Assembly: GCA_013001285.1 (NCBI GenBank)
Contig: JABDMU010000029.1
Span: 16,954 to 80,953 of the forward strand
Origin: Flavobacteriaceae bacterium
GTDB lineage: Bacteria > Bacteroidota > Bacteroidia > Flavobacteriales > Flavobacteriaceae
Length of the DNA: 64,000 nt
Direction: 5' to 3'
The notes beneath the pieces are model-generated. The model saw only the letters and a list, made by a program, of their open reading frames with translations. It ran no database searches and was not told the origin of the DNA. Positions 63,795 to 64,000 of this stretch are shown here, piece by piece (the first letter of the stretch is position 1; each line of letters starts with the position of its first letter). Both the position numbers and the translations under genes were made by a program.

Positions 63795-63882
63795 TTTAGT
63801 TTAGCATCTAAATGTTTAAGGCGAATTTTTTATAATGACCACTTAAGCATTGCTAATTCAACAGAACGTAAACTATTGCAAA

Positions 63883-64000
63883 ATGGAAAAAGTAGAAGTA
63901 AAAGATTTACTTGAAGCAGGTGTACACTTTGGTCACCTAACCCGTAAGTGGGATCCTAATATGGCCCCTTATATATATATGGAGCGTAACGGCATCCATA
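63883..64000 (+). CDS. rpsB: Small ribosomal subunit protein uS2 (5' part only)
   Basis: The frame from ATG 63883 encodes [23 protein letters not shown] and then [15 protein letters not shown] sequence ([14 protein letters not shown]), the conserved start of S2, and runs off the right edge after 39 codons. It follows rpsI in the order rplM-rpsI-rpsB usual in this group, normally with tsf next. Confidence 0.95.
   Translation, partial: MEKVEVKDLLEAGVHFGHLTRKWDPNMAPYIYMERNGIH

Noticed and set aside
1..64000. CRISPR arrays, insertion sequences, prophage genes, integrases
   Set aside because: Looked for direct repeats with spacers, transposase motifs and phage genes while reading; none seen.

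Overview
The window is a stretch of ordinary, densely coded chromosome from a low-GC member of the Bacteroidota, most likely a marine Flavobacteriaceae. The evidence is a gliding/type IX secretion gene (sprA) beside ruvA and maeB, an alternative complex III plus aa3 oxidase operon, an infB/nusA/rimP operon, SusCD-free glycosidase operons of lipoproteins, and repeated matches to the Bacteroidota -7 promoter box TAnnTTTG a short way before start codons. I see no phage, insertion sequence, integron or CRISPR array. All recognised genes look intact except the two cut by the window edges (sprA at the left, rpsB at the right).

Layout. 1-9.4 kb, minus strand: sprA (3' end missing), ruvA and maeB. 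9.4-13.8 kb, minus strand: queG, a lipoprotein of unknown function, a cytochrome P450 and ruvB. 13.9-25.6 kb, minus strand: one respiratory operon, actA-actB-actC-actD-actE-actF-coxB-coxA, carrying electrons from menaquinol through c-type hemes to an aa3 oxidase. 25.7-31.7 kb: a small SPOR protein (+), the rimP-nusA-infB operon (-) with a terminator-like hairpin in its leader, and a tandem universal stress protein (+). A tRNA-Gln(UUG) lies at 31.8 kb. 32.0-37.6 kb: a DUF2723 membrane protein (TMEM260/GT-C-like), a polysaccharide deacetylase, a thioredoxin-fold protein without active-site cysteines, and a membrane metallophosphoesterase.

37.6-48.7 kb is a glycan locus of two divergent operons: GH20-cutC-GH2 on the minus strand and GH92-VOC-MFS-glycosylasparaginase on the plus strand. 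Together they encode the activities needed to take apart the core of a eukaryotic N-glycan, including the GlcNAc-Asn bond, in a lysosome-like exo-acting manner. 49.3-55.3 kb is a cyanophycin locus: cphA (-), cphB (+), two membrane proteins of unknown function (+), and an isoaspartyl peptidase/asparaginase (-). It suggests that the cell makes, cleaves and fully recycles an Asp-Arg nitrogen store.

55.4-64 kb: polA, an orphan HisKA_2 sensor kinase, a DUF5916 outer-membrane protein, then rplM-rpsI and the start of rpsB.

Calls rest on reading translated motifs by eye, with no database search. Family names are confident where several hallmark motifs are present. Promoter and terminator calls are pattern matches.
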